The position numbers were made by a program, and so were the translations under genes. Below, one piece after another: positions 54,870 to 63,536 of a DNA stretch of 64,000 nucleotides. Location of the stretch: assembly GCF_947491795.1 (NCBI RefSeq), contig NZ_CANLKW010000001.1, positions 372,001 to 436,000 on the forward strand, read 5' to 3'. Every line of letters begins with the position of its first letter. Position 1 is the stretch's first letter. The notes beneath the pieces were generated by a model. The model was given only the letters and a program-made list of their open reading frames with translations, was not told where the DNA came from and did not search any database. Origin of the DNA: an uncultured Roseobacter sp. (GTDB lineage: Bacteria; Pseudomonadota; Alphaproteobacteria; Rhodobacterales; Rhodobacteraceae).

Positions 54870-55352
54870 TCAGCTGTCGGGTTCCGCGCCGTCTATGGTG
54901 CGGAACCGTTCCAGCATCGCATCCGGGATCGGATAGCGCCCGTCGCCGTCCTGGTTCAGCAAAACAAGTACGCATTCAAACGTCGCGCGCAGGGTGCCGC
55001 CTGCCCAGATCTGCTGGGCAAGGGTAAAGGACGTACGCCGGAACCCGGTACACTGACAGGTCACCACATAGTCCTCATCCATCAGCATTTCCTGACGGTA
55101 ATGGATGGACCCCGACCGGATAACAATGCGCGGTCCGTCTCCTGTCAGCGCATAGCGTGTCAGGCCCCATTCCTGGGTGTAGCGGATACGCAGACGTTCA
55201 AACCAGGCCATGTAGACCGCGTTATTGACGTGTTTCAGCGGATCGAGTTCGGAAAAGCGAACGCGGTCGGCCATGGCAAGAACGGCCGGCGGATCAATCC
55301 CCAGACCTGTCTGTGTGTCCGCGCTCAGCGGGGTGTGATAGATCAGTGACAT
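54870..55352 (-). CDS. Acyl-CoA thioesterase (4-hydroxybenzoyl-CoA thioesterase-like)
   Basis: Hotdog-fold thioesterase, 160 aa. The family motif RFSELDPLKHVNNAVYMAWF contains the catalytic aspartate/glutamate region and the HVNN signature; IHYRQEMLMDEDYVV follows. It would hydrolyse acyl- or aryl-CoA esters. It is divergent from the acyl-CoA ligase gene 96 bp away, so the two may work on related CoA esters, but the substrate is not evident. Confidence 0.82.
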   Translation of the reverse strand: MSLIYHTPLSADTQTGLGIDPPAVLAMADRVRFSELDPLKHVNNAVYMAWFERLRIRYTQEWGLTRYALTGDGPRIVIRSGSIHYRQEMLMDEDYVVTCQCTGFRRTSFTLAQQIWAGGTLRATFECVLVLLNQDGDGRYPIPDAMLERFRTIDGAEPDS

Positions 55353-55448
55353 GTCACCCGCTTAGCCGGACAACCTGCCTTTGCCAAGACTTGCCAGACG
55401 GACAACGTGCGGGCACGGTATGACAAGAGAAGAAAAGGGAGAGAGCCG

Positions 55449-57068
55449 ATGCTGGGACAGATGATGCAGGCACCGCTGCTGATATCCTCGCTGATCGCAC
55501 ATGCCGGACGCTATCACGCCGAGGCAGAGATCCTGTCGGTCAACACCGGCGGTGGGACGGAGCAGACCACATGGGGGGGTGTTGAGCAGAACGCGCGGCG
55601 GCTCGCCTCGGCGCTGAGTGGTCTGGGTCTGGGCCCCCAGGCCCGCTGCGCGACGATTGCCTGGAACAACCGGCGTCATCTGGAGATTTACTTTGGGGTC
55701 TCGGGGGGCGGTTTTGTCTGCCACACGATCAACCCGAGGCTTTTTCCCGAACAGCTCGTCTACATCATCAACCACGCCGAGGACGAAGTTCTGTTTATCG
55801 ACAGCAGCTTTGTGCCTCTCGTGGCCGCGATCCGCGATAAACTGACAACTCTGAAACATGTGGTACTTTTAGAAGCCAGTGTGGGCGAGGCTGCCAAAAC
55901 ATTGCCCGGTATCATCGCCTATGATGACCTGATCGGCGATGGCGAACCCGGCTATGCCTGGCCGGATATGGACGAGGAAACGGCCTCAAGCCTCTGTTAT
56001 ACATCGGGAACCACCGGAAATCCAAAAGGGGTTCTGTTTTCCCACCGTTCCACTGTATTGCACAGTTTTGCGGCCAATCTGCCGGACAGCATTGGTTTTT
56101 CGGCGATGGATGTTGTGTTGCCCGTCGTGCCGATGTTCCACGTAAACGCCTGGGGTACGCCCTATGCCTGTGCGATGGTTGGCGCACGGATGGTTCTGCC
56201 GGGTCCTGGTCTTGACGGTGCGTCGCTGGTGGCGCTGATCGACACGCACCGGGTCAGCATCGCGCTGGGTGTTCCGACAATCTGGCTGGGGCTGCTGGGC
56301 CATGCAGAGGCGGCAGGCAGCAATCTCGAGACGCTGAAACGCACCGTGGTGGGCGGATCTGCCTGCCCGCCCTCGATGATCGAAACCTTCCGTGAACGGT
56401 ATGGTGTGGACACGGTGCATGCCTGGGGCATGACCGAAATGTCGCCCCTCGGCACAATAAACACCCCGCTTGCCAAACACCTGGAACTGCCCGCGGAGGC
56501 GCTTCACAGCCTGCGTGAAAACCAGGGGCGTCCACCCTGGGGCGTCGAGCTGTCGATTGTGGATGCAGATGGGGTGCCGCTGCCGCATGACGGTGAGACG
56601 CAGGGAGAACTTCTTGTGCGGGGGCCCTATATCCTGGAGGCGTATTTTCACAGCACACCCGGGGAAACTCTGCAGGACGGCTGGTTTAATACCGGCGATG
56701 TGGCGACGATTGACCCTGATGGCTATCTGACAATCCGGGACCGCTCCAAAGACATTATCAAATCCGGCGGAGAGTGGATCAGTTCGGTGGAGCTCGAGGG
56801 CATTGCCATCGCGCATCCCGCTCTGGCCGATGCCGCTGTAATCGGCGCGCAACATGCGAAATGGGACGAACGCCCGGTGCTGATCGCTGTTCTTGCAGAA
56901 GGTCAGACAGCGAGTGAGGAAGATATTCTGTCGGTTTATGAGGGCAAAATCGCACGCTGGCAGGTGCCCGACCGGGTGGTCTTTACCGATGCGCTGCCCA
57001 GAAATGCCACGGGTAAGGTGCTTAAACGCAACTTACGCGATAAATTCGGGGATGTGTTGCTGGCATAA
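55449..57068 (+). CDS. dmdB: 3-(methylthio)propionyl-CoA ligase-like acyl-CoA synthetase
   Basis: Adenylating CoA ligase. The N-terminus MLGQMMQAPLLISSLIAHAG and the 539-aa length match DmdB of Ruegeria, the ligase of the DMSP demethylation pathway. P-loop YTSGTTGNPKGV, the substrate-pocket region MFHVNAWGTPYA, HAWGMTEMSP, and catalytic lysine K523 in NATGKVLKR. AAGGGAG precedes the ATG at 55449. The same family also contains general medium-chain fatty-acid ligases, so DmdB is likely but not certain; no dmdA, dmdC or dmdD gene is near. Confidence 0.65.
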   Translation: MLGQMMQAPLLISSLIAHAGRYHAEAEILSVNTGGGTEQTTWGGVEQNARRLASALSGLGLGPQARCATIAWNNRRHLEIYFGVSGGGFVCHTINPRLFPEQLVYIINHAEDEVLFIDSSFVPLVAAIRDKLTTLKHVVLLEASVGEAAKTLPGIIAYDDLIGDGEPGYAWPDMDEETASSLCYTSGTTGNPKGVLFSHRSTVLHSFAANLPDSIGFSAMDVVLPVVPMFHVNAWGTPYACAMVGARMVLPGPGLDGASLVALIDTHRVSIALGVPTIWLGLLGHAEAAGSNLETLKRTVVGGSACPPSMIETFRERYGVDTVHAWGMTEMSPLGTINTPLAKHLELPAEALHSLRENQGRPPWGVELSIVDADGVPLPHDGETQGELLVRGPYILEAYFHSTPGETLQDGWFNTGDVATIDPDGYLTIRDRSKDIIKSGGEWISSVELEGIAIAHPALADAAVIGAQHAKWDERPVLIAVLAEGQTASEEDILSVYEGKIARWQVPDRVVFTDALPRNATGKVLKRNLRDKFGDVLLA

Positions 57069-57146
57069 GTCGCATTTTAATCCCTTTCCACGACCATGGG
57101 GTTCAACCCTGCCCGCGCGAACCGCGCTTCCGTGAAAGGACCCATT

Positions 57147-57587
57147 ATGAGACTTCCCGCATTACTCCTTGCCCTTTTGCTGCCTGTTTCGGCCCTGGCG
57201 GGTCCGGACCGGATATCCGTGCTTCTGGGGTCGGAGCATTTCAATGCCACCAAAGAGTTTCAGGAGTTTAACCCGGGGGTCTTTCTGACGTGGGAGGGGC
57301 GCTATGACGTGAGTGCGGGTATCTACTATAACAGCTACGAGGAAGTCGGCGGTCTGGTGGCTCTGGGGCGTGATTTCTGGGAGGGCGAGGACTATGCCGT
57401 GGGTCTGTTCGGTGCGCTGGCGCTTTATCCCGGTGATGGCGACCGCTTTGACGTATCCATCGGCGATGTCGTGCCGCTGATCGGCTTGCAGGCGCGATAT
57501 CGCAATGTTTTTGCTCAGCTTATTCCTGGCAACGGCGAAACGACAGACGCCGTTCTGGCCGTGGGTCTGACCTGGGAGCTGCCCTGA
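57147..57587 (+). CDS. Small secreted, probably outer-membrane beta-barrel protein
   Basis: Signal peptide MRLPALLLALLLPVSALA, then about 128 residues of alternating hydrophobic strands (GVFLTWEGRYDVSAGIYYNS, AVGLFGALALYPG and others) with a terminal VLAVGLTWELP. This suggests a small eight-stranded barrel in the outer membrane, similar in outline to PagP; the GSEHF segment near the N-terminus recalls the PagP active-site histidine. GAAAGGA lies 7 nt before the ATG at 57147. Function unknown; downstream of the acyl-CoA ligase by 78 bp. Confidence 0.6.
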   Translation: MRLPALLLALLLPVSALAGPDRISVLLGSEHFNATKEFQEFNPGVFLTWEGRYDVSAGIYYNSYEEVGGLVALGRDFWEGEDYAVGLFGALALYPGDGDRFDVSIGDVVPLIGLQARYRNVFAQLIPGNGETTDAVLAVGLTWELP

Positions 57588-57743
57588 ACCCTGCGCGGCT
57601 GGTGACGCATCGCGCCCTCGCAACCCGGTGCGGCTTCTGCGTTTACGAGTGTTCTGCCACTTGCAGACGCCTGATCCGTTTGCCTGCCTTGCCTTTCGCT
57701 CTGAATATGAAAGACTGAGGGGCAAATCTGTGATCGGTCTTTC

Positions 57744-58613
57744 ATGTACATAACTGTCAATGGCGCAAAGCTCTTTTTTGATGTTGATGGTGAGCAATTG
57801 TCGCCTGACGGACCGGCCATGCGCGAAAAGCCCACCGTGGTAATGGTGCACGGCGGGCCGGGCGGCGATCACAGCGTGGCCAAACCGTTCTTTTCCCAAC
57901 TCACTGACATGGCCCAGGTGGTTTATTATGATCACCGCGGCAACGGCCGGAGCGATCTGTGCGACGAGAGCACCTGGAACCTTGATCAGTGGAGTGATGA
58001 CCTGAAGGCGTTTTGCGATGCGCTGGGGATCATAAAGCCCATCGTCATCGGCACCTCTTTTGGCGGTTTTGTGACCATCGCCTATGCCACGAGGTATCCC
58101 GACCATGCCAGTGGCATCGCCCTGATCAGCACCGCTGCAAAGGTAGATTTCCCTGCCGTATACAATGCCTTTGAAAAACTTGGCGGGCCGGCGTTGCGCG
58201 ACATCGCATCAGCTTATTGGGAAAACCCGACGGATGAAGGCCGCGCGCTTTACCGTGACAGATGTGTGCCGCTCTACAGCTACAAAAAGGACGCCTCAAC
58301 AGACTGGCTGTCTCGCGTGATGTGGCGGAACGAGACGGCCCTCTGGTTCAATGGTCCGAAAAACGAGCACGGCCGATTTGACTACCGTAAGGATCTTGAA
58401 AACATCCGCCGCCCGGTGCTGGTAATGGTGGGCGAGGAGGACCCGATTACACCAGCCGAATTCAGTGAGGCAATCGTTGCCGGGCTCGGATCGGACAAAG
58501 TGACTTATCACAGGTTTGAACACTGCGGACACGGCGTCACCGGCGACAGGCCGGACGAAGCCCTTGATGCGCTGCGCACCTTTGTCGCCGACTGTGCCGC
58601 GCCGGGAAAGTGA
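57744..58613 (+). CDS. Alpha/beta hydrolase, proline iminopeptidase-like
   Basis: Cytosolic serine hydrolase, 289 aa. HGGPGGDH provides the oxyanion loop, the nucleophile is S105 in GTSFGGF, the acid lies in GEEDPITP and the base in HCGHGVTG. The HGGPGG motif is typical of proline iminopeptidases and related esterases; the cap region includes VMWRNETALWFNGP. Substrate unknown. Stands alone; 156 bp of unannotated DNA before it contain nothing recognisable. Confidence 0.85.
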   Translation: MYITVNGAKLFFDVDGEQLSPDGPAMREKPTVVMVHGGPGGDHSVAKPFFSQLTDMAQVVYYDHRGNGRSDLCDESTWNLDQWSDDLKAFCDALGIIKPIVIGTSFGGFVTIAYATRYPDHASGIALISTAAKVDFPAVYNAFEKLGGPALRDIASAYWENPTDEGRALYRDRCVPLYSYKKDASTDWLSRVMWRNETALWFNGPKNEHGRFDYRKDLENIRRPVLVMVGEEDPITPAEFSEAIVAGLGSDKVTYHRFEHCGHGVTGDRPDEALDALRTFVADCAAPGK

Positions 58614-58684
58614 CCGCGACTGACTTTTGCGCTGACAACAAGGATTGTTACCTGGTCTGTCCGGGCCCTCAAAACCCCCGGCGG

Positions 58685-59077
58685 TCACGTTTCTTCGATG
58701 ACAGATGCGACATCCCAGGGCTGCGCTTCATGTCCGTAGATTGATTTTTCGGGAACGTACAACCGCGGCTCATCCAGAGACGATGCGTGGACATAGATCC
58801 GGTCGCTCATCCGGTCGCTGCGCCGGGTCATCTGCGCCCCGCAGACAGGGCAAAACCCGCTGTATGTGGGACGACCCGAACCACCGGTCATCTGATAGGT
58901 CCGGACATCTTCGCTGATGACAAATGTGCTCAGCTCCAGCGGCACCATTTCGGAATGCCCCGTACCTGTCAGTTGCTGACAATCGCGGCAATGGCAGCGA
59001 AACATTGGAGCATCAAGGCGCGCACCCTTGTAACGCACCAGGCCACACTTGCATCCACCGTTTACTTCTTTTGTCAT
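58685..59077 (-). CDS. GFA family (CENP-V/Gfa) zinc-binding protein
   Basis: 130-aa protein with the zinc motifs GGCKCGLVRY, FRCHCRDCQQLTGT and GFCPVCGAQM, diagnostic of the glutathione-dependent formaldehyde-activating (GFA) family. Such proteins bind zinc and are thought to act on glutathione adducts or be structural; catalytic activity has been doubted in the family. Single gene; convergent with the hydrolase gene, upstream of nothing on its strand. Confidence 0.88.
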   Translation of the reverse strand: MTKEVNGGCKCGLVRYKGARLDAPMFRCHCRDCQQLTGTGHSEMVPLELSTFVISEDVRTYQMTGGSGRPTYSGFCPVCGAQMTRRSDRMSDRIYVHASSLDEPRLYVPEKSIYGHEAQPWDVASVIEET

Positions 59078-59244
59078 TGCACGATCCCCGTTCAGGAAAG
59101 TTTAGATCGAAAAACGCACTGTGTCAGCCTTGTCCGCTCAGCAACCGGCCTGCCGAAAAAGCAGCGCAAATGCGTCGATGCCAGGTTTTCAGTGTGCAGT
59201 GGCGTGCCCTGCTGAAACGGTTTCTGGACGTGAAAGGTTGCATC

Positions 59245-59318
59245 TGGAGCGGGTAACGGGAATTGAACCCGTAACTTAAGCTTGGGAAGCTCGCGTGATA
59301 CCTTTTCACCATACCCGC
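59245..59318 (-). tRNA. tRNA-Gly (anticodon CCC)
   Basis: Cloverleaf on the minus strand: acceptor GCGGGTA/TACCCGC, D-stem GTGA/TCAC, anticodon loop TTCCCAA (anticodon CCC, reads GGG), T-stem ACGGG/CCCGT with loop TTCAATT. The 3' CCA is encoded (59247-59245). The outer pair of the anticodon stem is a C-A mismatch and the next is G-U. Total length is 74 nt with CCA. Confidence 0.93.
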
Positions 59319-59329
59319 GCTCTGCTGCG

Positions 59330-59358
59330 TGATTAGGCTGGCCCCCGTGAGGCGTCAA
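59330..59358 (-). promoter_or_regulatory. Promoter of tRNA-Gly
   Basis: TTGACG (59358-59353), 17-bp spacer, TAATCA (59335-59330), ending 11 bp before the mature 5' end of the tRNA. Confidence 0.7.
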
Positions 59359-59373
59359 GCATGTTCCTGTCTG

Positions 59374-60216
59374 TCAGGCCCTGGCGGTCACAACATGAAC
59401 AGCAGCAGGGATGCGCAGCCCGTCCGGTGTTTCAAATTCCCGCATGGCCTCACACAATGCGTTCTCCAGCGTCTCAGTGGTTGCCGCGTCAGCCCCGGCA
59501 AATCGCAAAGCAACGTCAGCAGGACCGATCTGGCACATGGTCCGGGACAGAGCTGCCGGGTCGCTGCCGCCATCGAGCAAAACATCCAGCGTTTCAATCT
59601 GAGTATCGCGAAACCCGGCGCCACTCAGAATGCCGGAAACCCGGCCTGCCTCCCGGAAAGCAAAGGGCCCCGGCGCGTCAGGATCAGGGCGGGGCGGTGC
59701 ACCGACAACAGACTTTGCGATCCGGGCGGGCGTGGTAAAGAACGGGTTGTCCGGAATGTCAGCCCAGGCGGCAAAGGTGATCTGCGCACCGGGCACCATC
59801 GCCGCGCGAATGTTGGCAAAGGCCGCGACTGAATCTGCAAAAAACATCACACCAAACCGCGACACGACCGCATCAAAGCTCTGTGTCTGAAAAGCGTGGT
59901 TCGCGACATCGGCCAGGATCAGCGAAACACCCGGCCTGCCGTGCGTGCGTGTCCTGGCCAGTGCAGTCATGCTGTCAGAAATATCGGCGCCCGTGACATG
60001 CCCGTCGGGGGCGACCTGGTCTGCTGCCTGCAGCGTGCTGGTACCGGTGCCCGAGCCCACGTCAAGAACCCGCTGACCCTGTGCCAGTCCGGCGCGGTCC
60101 CAGACAACATCCAGAACCGGTTGCATCAGCTGGTCCATCTGCGCCTGCAACCGGACCCATTTGGGTCCCGCCGCGTCGGACCAGAAGTCGCGCTGTTCGC
60201 TGTTATCGCTGCTCAT
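59374..60216 (-). CDS. Class I SAM-dependent methyltransferase
   Basis: 280 aa. The SAM-binding motif I is VLDVGSGTGTSTLQAADQV (about residues 50-68); the acidic residue of motif II is in VTGADIS; FDAVVSRFGVMFF corresponds to motif IV. The C-terminal half has no recognisable substrate domain. Resembles UbiE/COQ5-type and small-molecule methyltransferases. The start overlaps the RamA-like gene's stop by 4 nt, so both are translated together. Confidence 0.85.
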   Translation of the reverse strand: MSSDNSEQRDFWSDAAGPKWVRLQAQMDQLMQPVLDVVWDRAGLAQGQRVLDVGSGTGTSTLQAADQVAPDGHVTGADISDSMTALARTRTHGRPGVSLILADVANHAFQTQSFDAVVSRFGVMFFADSVAAFANIRAAMVPGAQITFAAWADIPDNPFFTTPARIAKSVVGAPPRPDPDAPGPFAFREAGRVSGILSGAGFRDTQIETLDVLLDGGSDPAALSRTMCQIGPADVALRFAGADAATTETLENALCEAMREFETPDGLRIPAAVHVVTARA

Positions 60217-62255
60217 GCGCGCCGCCGCCTGCGACGTCCGCCGGAACCGCCGTCGCCGCCCCCTGTATTGAAATTTGTGACGGGCAAAGACACGAGGCTG
60301 TTGAGGATCGGAAAAGGTTCAACCGCATTCGGAATGGCGGAGGCATTGACGAAATGCTCCTGAAATCTGGGTTCAATCGCGGTCTCGACTTTGTGGATCG
60401 CGCGGACTGTGGCCTCGATCCCCGCCCGGGCTCCGGTGTTCAGAAGGGCAATCCGTGCGCCTGTGCCGGCAGCGTTCCCGGCAGAGGTGACTTTGTCCAG
60501 CGGCGCGTCGGGGATCATGCCCAGAACCATCGCATGTTTGCTGGAGATATGCGCCCCGAAAGCACCGGCAAGCACCACGCGGTCCACCTGATCGACACCG
60601 AATTTGTCCATCAGCAGACGCGCACCGGAGTAAAGCGCCGCCTTGGCCATCTGTATCTCGCGGATGTCCCGGTTGGTGACCGTGATGCGCGGGCCGCCAT
60701 CCACAGTGCCATCGTGCACCAGATAGGAAAAGGTGCGACCGTCAGCAAAACACCGATCCGAGCCGGTCTGCTCAGGCGATCCGATAAGGCCTGCGGCGTC
60801 CACGATGCCATGAATACGCATCTCGGCGACCATTTCGATAATGCCCGAGCCACAGATGCCGGTGATGCCGGTCGCACCGATTTCGATCACAAAGCGCGGA
60901 TCATCCGACCACAGATCGCTGCCAATCACCTTGAAACGCGGGGCTTTCGTTTCGGGATCAATCTCCACCCGTTCAATGGCTCCGGGGGCGGCGCGCTGGC
61001 CCGAACTGATCTGTGCGCCCTCAAAGGCCGGACCGGTCGGGGAAGAGCAGGCCAGAACACGTTCCTTGTTGCCCAGCAGAATTTCGGCATTGGTGCCCAC
61101 ATCCACCACCAGCACCAGATCATCCGATTTGTCGGGTGCTTCGGACAATGCAACGGCTGCGGCATCCGCGCCGACGTGACCGGCGATACAGGGCAGAAAG
61201 TAGACGCGCGCAGAGGGGTGAATGTTGAGCTCCAGATCATCGCCGCGCAGACGCAGCGCATTGTTGGTGGTCAGCGCAAAGGGCGCCTGGCCCAGCTCAA
61301 ACGGATCGATCCCCAGAAAGAGGTGGTGCATGACCGGATTGCAGACGAAAACCGCATCGACGATCAGCCTGCGATCCACACCGGCCTCATCCGCGATCTG
61401 CTCAAAGAGGTCCCGCATGCCCTGACGCACGGCGCGCGTCATCTCTGCAGAACCGCCTTCGTTCATCATCGAATAGCTGACACGGCTCATCAGATCCTCG
61501 CCAAAGCGGATCTGCGGGTTCATCAGCCCTGAAGATGCCAGCACCTCGCCCGTTTGCAGATCACACAGGTGTGCTGCGATGGTGGTCGAGCCCAGATCAA
61601 CGGCCAGACCGTAAACGGTGCCGTCGTAATAGCCCGGCCAGATATTCATAATGCGCGGGTTGTTTTCGTGATCGCCCAGATGCACGGCGACGGTGACTTT
61701 CCAGCCGCCTTTGCGCAGTACCGGCTGCATTTCCTGCAGAATATGCAGGTCAGCCGTAATGTTCTTCAGCTCCCACTGATCGCGCAGCGCGTCACGCAGG
61801 CGCTCCAGATCACCGGACGGGTCGTGCATATCCGGCTCGGCGACTTCTACATAGAACAGCCGTGTTGATGGATCGAGCGTGATGTCACGCACTTCGGCGC
61901 GTTTGCGCACCACCTGTTTGTGCACCTGGCTTTCGGGCGGCACGTCAATGACCACATTGCCCTGAACCGTTGCCTGGCAGCCCAGCCGTCGCCCGTCGAT
62001 CAGGCCGCGCTTTTCCTTATAGCGCTCCTCGACCTTGTTCCATTCCGACAGGGCGTCCGCTCCGACCGTGACCCCGTGTTTGGAAAACTCGCCATAGCCC
62101 GGCGTAATCTGGCACCGTGAACAGATACCGCGCCCCCCACAGACCGAATCGAGGTCAACGCCCAGCTGTCGCGCTGCGGTGAGGATCGGCGTGCCCACAG
62201 GGAAGTTGCCCCGTTTGCCGGAAGGAGTAAAAACGACGAGCGGATCACTGGACAT
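60213..62255 (-). CDS. RamA-like ASKHA-domain [2Fe-2S] corrinoid-activation protein
   Basis: 680 aa. N-terminal ferredoxin domain with cysteines C39, C45, C48 and C93 (CGGRGICSRC, then GCQATVQG); C-terminal ASKHA (DUF4445) ATPase with GLAVDLGSTTIAAHL and VLVVDVGTNAEILL. Such proteins reductively reactivate oxidised corrinoid methyltransferases with ATP. In Rhodobacterales a RamA-like protein is reported to help a split, three-part methionine synthase; this gene could be that activator, but no corrinoid protein lies in the window. The end of the protein is an unusual GGGDGGSGGRRRRRRA tail. First gene of a two-gene operon with the methyltransferase. Confidence 0.88.
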   Translation of the reverse strand: MSSDPLVVFTPSGKRGNFPVGTPILTAARQLGVDLDSVCGGRGICSRCQITPGYGEFSKHGVTVGADALSEWNKVEERYKEKRGLIDGRRLGCQATVQGNVVIDVPPESQVHKQVVRKRAEVRDITLDPSTRLFYVEVAEPDMHDPSGDLERLRDALRDQWELKNITADLHILQEMQPVLRKGGWKVTVAVHLGDHENNPRIMNIWPGYYDGTVYGLAVDLGSTTIAAHLCDLQTGEVLASSGLMNPQIRFGEDLMSRVSYSMMNEGGSAEMTRAVRQGMRDLFEQIADEAGVDRRLIVDAVFVCNPVMHHLFLGIDPFELGQAPFALTTNNALRLRGDDLELNIHPSARVYFLPCIAGHVGADAAAVALSEAPDKSDDLVLVVDVGTNAEILLGNKERVLACSSPTGPAFEGAQISSGQRAAPGAIERVEIDPETKAPRFKVIGSDLWSDDPRFVIEIGATGITGICGSGIIEMVAEMRIHGIVDAAGLIGSPEQTGSDRCFADGRTFSYLVHDGTVDGGPRITVTNRDIREIQMAKAALYSGARLLMDKFGVDQVDRVVLAGAFGAHISSKHAMVLGMIPDAPLDKVTSAGNAAGTGARIALLNTGARAGIEATVRAIHKVETAIEPRFQEHFVNASAIPNAVEPFPILNSLVSLPVTNFNTGGGDGGSGGRRRRRRA

Positions 62256-62395
62256 GGCAGTTGGTCACCTGTTTTTCTTCATTGCGCCCACTTTAGCGTT
62301 TTGCGTGCCGTTAAAGCGCTGATCTGCGTCACATAATGCACCCGGCGCGGCATTGCGCGTCCGAAATCATCATGAAGGTTATGAGGTGCGATTGA

Positions 62396-63379
62396 TCAGC
62401 CCAACGCCGGGTTGTGTGCACGGGCATGAAATATGAACCCAAGCAGGTTCAGCAGCACCTGGGCGGCCAGAATGGATGTGGAACCGGTCGGGTCATAATC
62501 CGGTGCAACCTCGACCAGATCGATCCCCGCAACCCGGTGCGCATTTGCGACGCCCTGGAGCAGTTCGAGCACCTCGTAATAGAGAAAGCCGCCGTGGCTC
62601 GGCGTGCCTGTTCCGGGAGCGATGGACGGACAAAAGGCATCGATGTCGATGGTGATGTAGATATCTGCATCCGCCGGCAGGGTTTTCAGGAGCGCTGCTG
62701 TTCCCATCTCCCGGGCCTGTCGTACCGAAACGATTGTGGATCCCATGGCCCGCGCATCCGCATATCCTTCTTTCGCGGTAGAGCTGACATTGCGGATGCC
62801 GACCTGGGTCAGTCCACTGACATAGGTTTGCTCGGCCGCCCGACGCATGGGGTTTCCATGCCCGTGCCGAACCCCGTGACGTTCATCCACAAAGTCCAGA
62901 TGCGCATCGATCTGAAGAATGTGCAGCGGCCGCCCGGAATATTCAGGGCCGGAAAATGCCCGGATGCAGGGGATATTGACCGAATGATCGCCGCCGATGA
63001 CCACCGGCAAAGCACCGGCGGCAAGCGCTGCGCGCACTCCCGCTTCGATATTGGCATGGCTCTTTTCGGTGTCCGTGTGCACAATATCCGCGTCCCCCAT
63101 ATCCACAACGCGCACGCCTGCTGGCAGATAGGTGGCGTCATCCTCGTGATCATAAGCACCCGCATGCCCGAAACTGAACAGCGTCGATGCCTCGCGCACC
63201 CCGCGCGGACCGAACCGCGCACCTGCACGCCATTGGGTGCCTGCGTCAAAAGGAGCGCCAAGGATGGCGGCGTCGGCCTCAAGCGCCGACCAGTCAGACT
63301 GGTAGGGCCGTTTGCCAAAGGTTGAAATGCCTACAAAGGGCAGATCCAGTCTGCCGCCCTCATACCCGTGTCCTGCCAT
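62396..63379 (-). CDS. speB: Agmatinase/ureohydrolase family protein
   Basis: Mn-dependent ureohydrolase, 327 aa. Metal ligands lie in GGDHS (about 146-150), DAHLDFVDE and DIDAFCPSIAPGTG, the three signatures of the arginase/agmatinase family. The SHGGFLYYE segment is closer to agmatinase and guanidinobutyrase than to arginase; which guanidine compound is used is not clear. CAGG lies before the ATG. Divergent from guaB. Confidence 0.85.
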   Translation of the reverse strand: MAGHGYEGGRLDLPFVGISTFGKRPYQSDWSALEADAAILGAPFDAGTQWRAGARFGPRGVREASTLFSFGHAGAYDHEDDATYLPAGVRVVDMGDADIVHTDTEKSHANIEAGVRAALAAGALPVVIGGDHSVNIPCIRAFSGPEYSGRPLHILQIDAHLDFVDERHGVRHGHGNPMRRAAEQTYVSGLTQVGIRNVSSTAKEGYADARAMGSTIVSVRQAREMGTAALLKTLPADADIYITIDIDAFCPSIAPGTGTPSHGGFLYYEVLELLQGVANAHRVAGIDLVEVAPDYDPTGSTSILAAQVLLNLLGFIFHARAHNPALG

Positions 63380-63386
63380 CGCACCT

Positions 63387-63506
63387 GTTTCCTATATTAG
63401 ATCACCAGGCCAGTTTCCTCCTGGATGAGGCCGCTGGCAATGGGTTCAGGGCCAGATTTGGTGGTTTTTACCCTTTCCATTTTGGCCGCTCCGTGAAATA
63501 GGAAAC
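63387..63506. repeat. Spaced 9-bp inverted repeat upstream of guaB
   Basis: GTTTCCTAT (63387-63395) and ATAGGAAAC (63498-63506), perfect complements 102 bp apart, in the divergent speB-guaB gap. A similar GTTTCCT occurs at 63413. May be paired regulator sites or chance. Confidence 0.35.
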
Positions 63507-63536
63507 TGCCAAATGAACACTCCACCTGCGAGGTAG

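Noticed and set aside
60081..61532. Long 483-codon plus-strand ORF inside the RamA-like gene
   Set aside because: It is antisense to a gene with intact cysteine and ASKHA motifs; its own translation shows no domain and is the usual high-GC shadow frame.
63457..63500. Sigma-70 promoter for guaB
   Set aside because: TTGGTG and TTGGCC are present but no -10 element lies at proper spacing.
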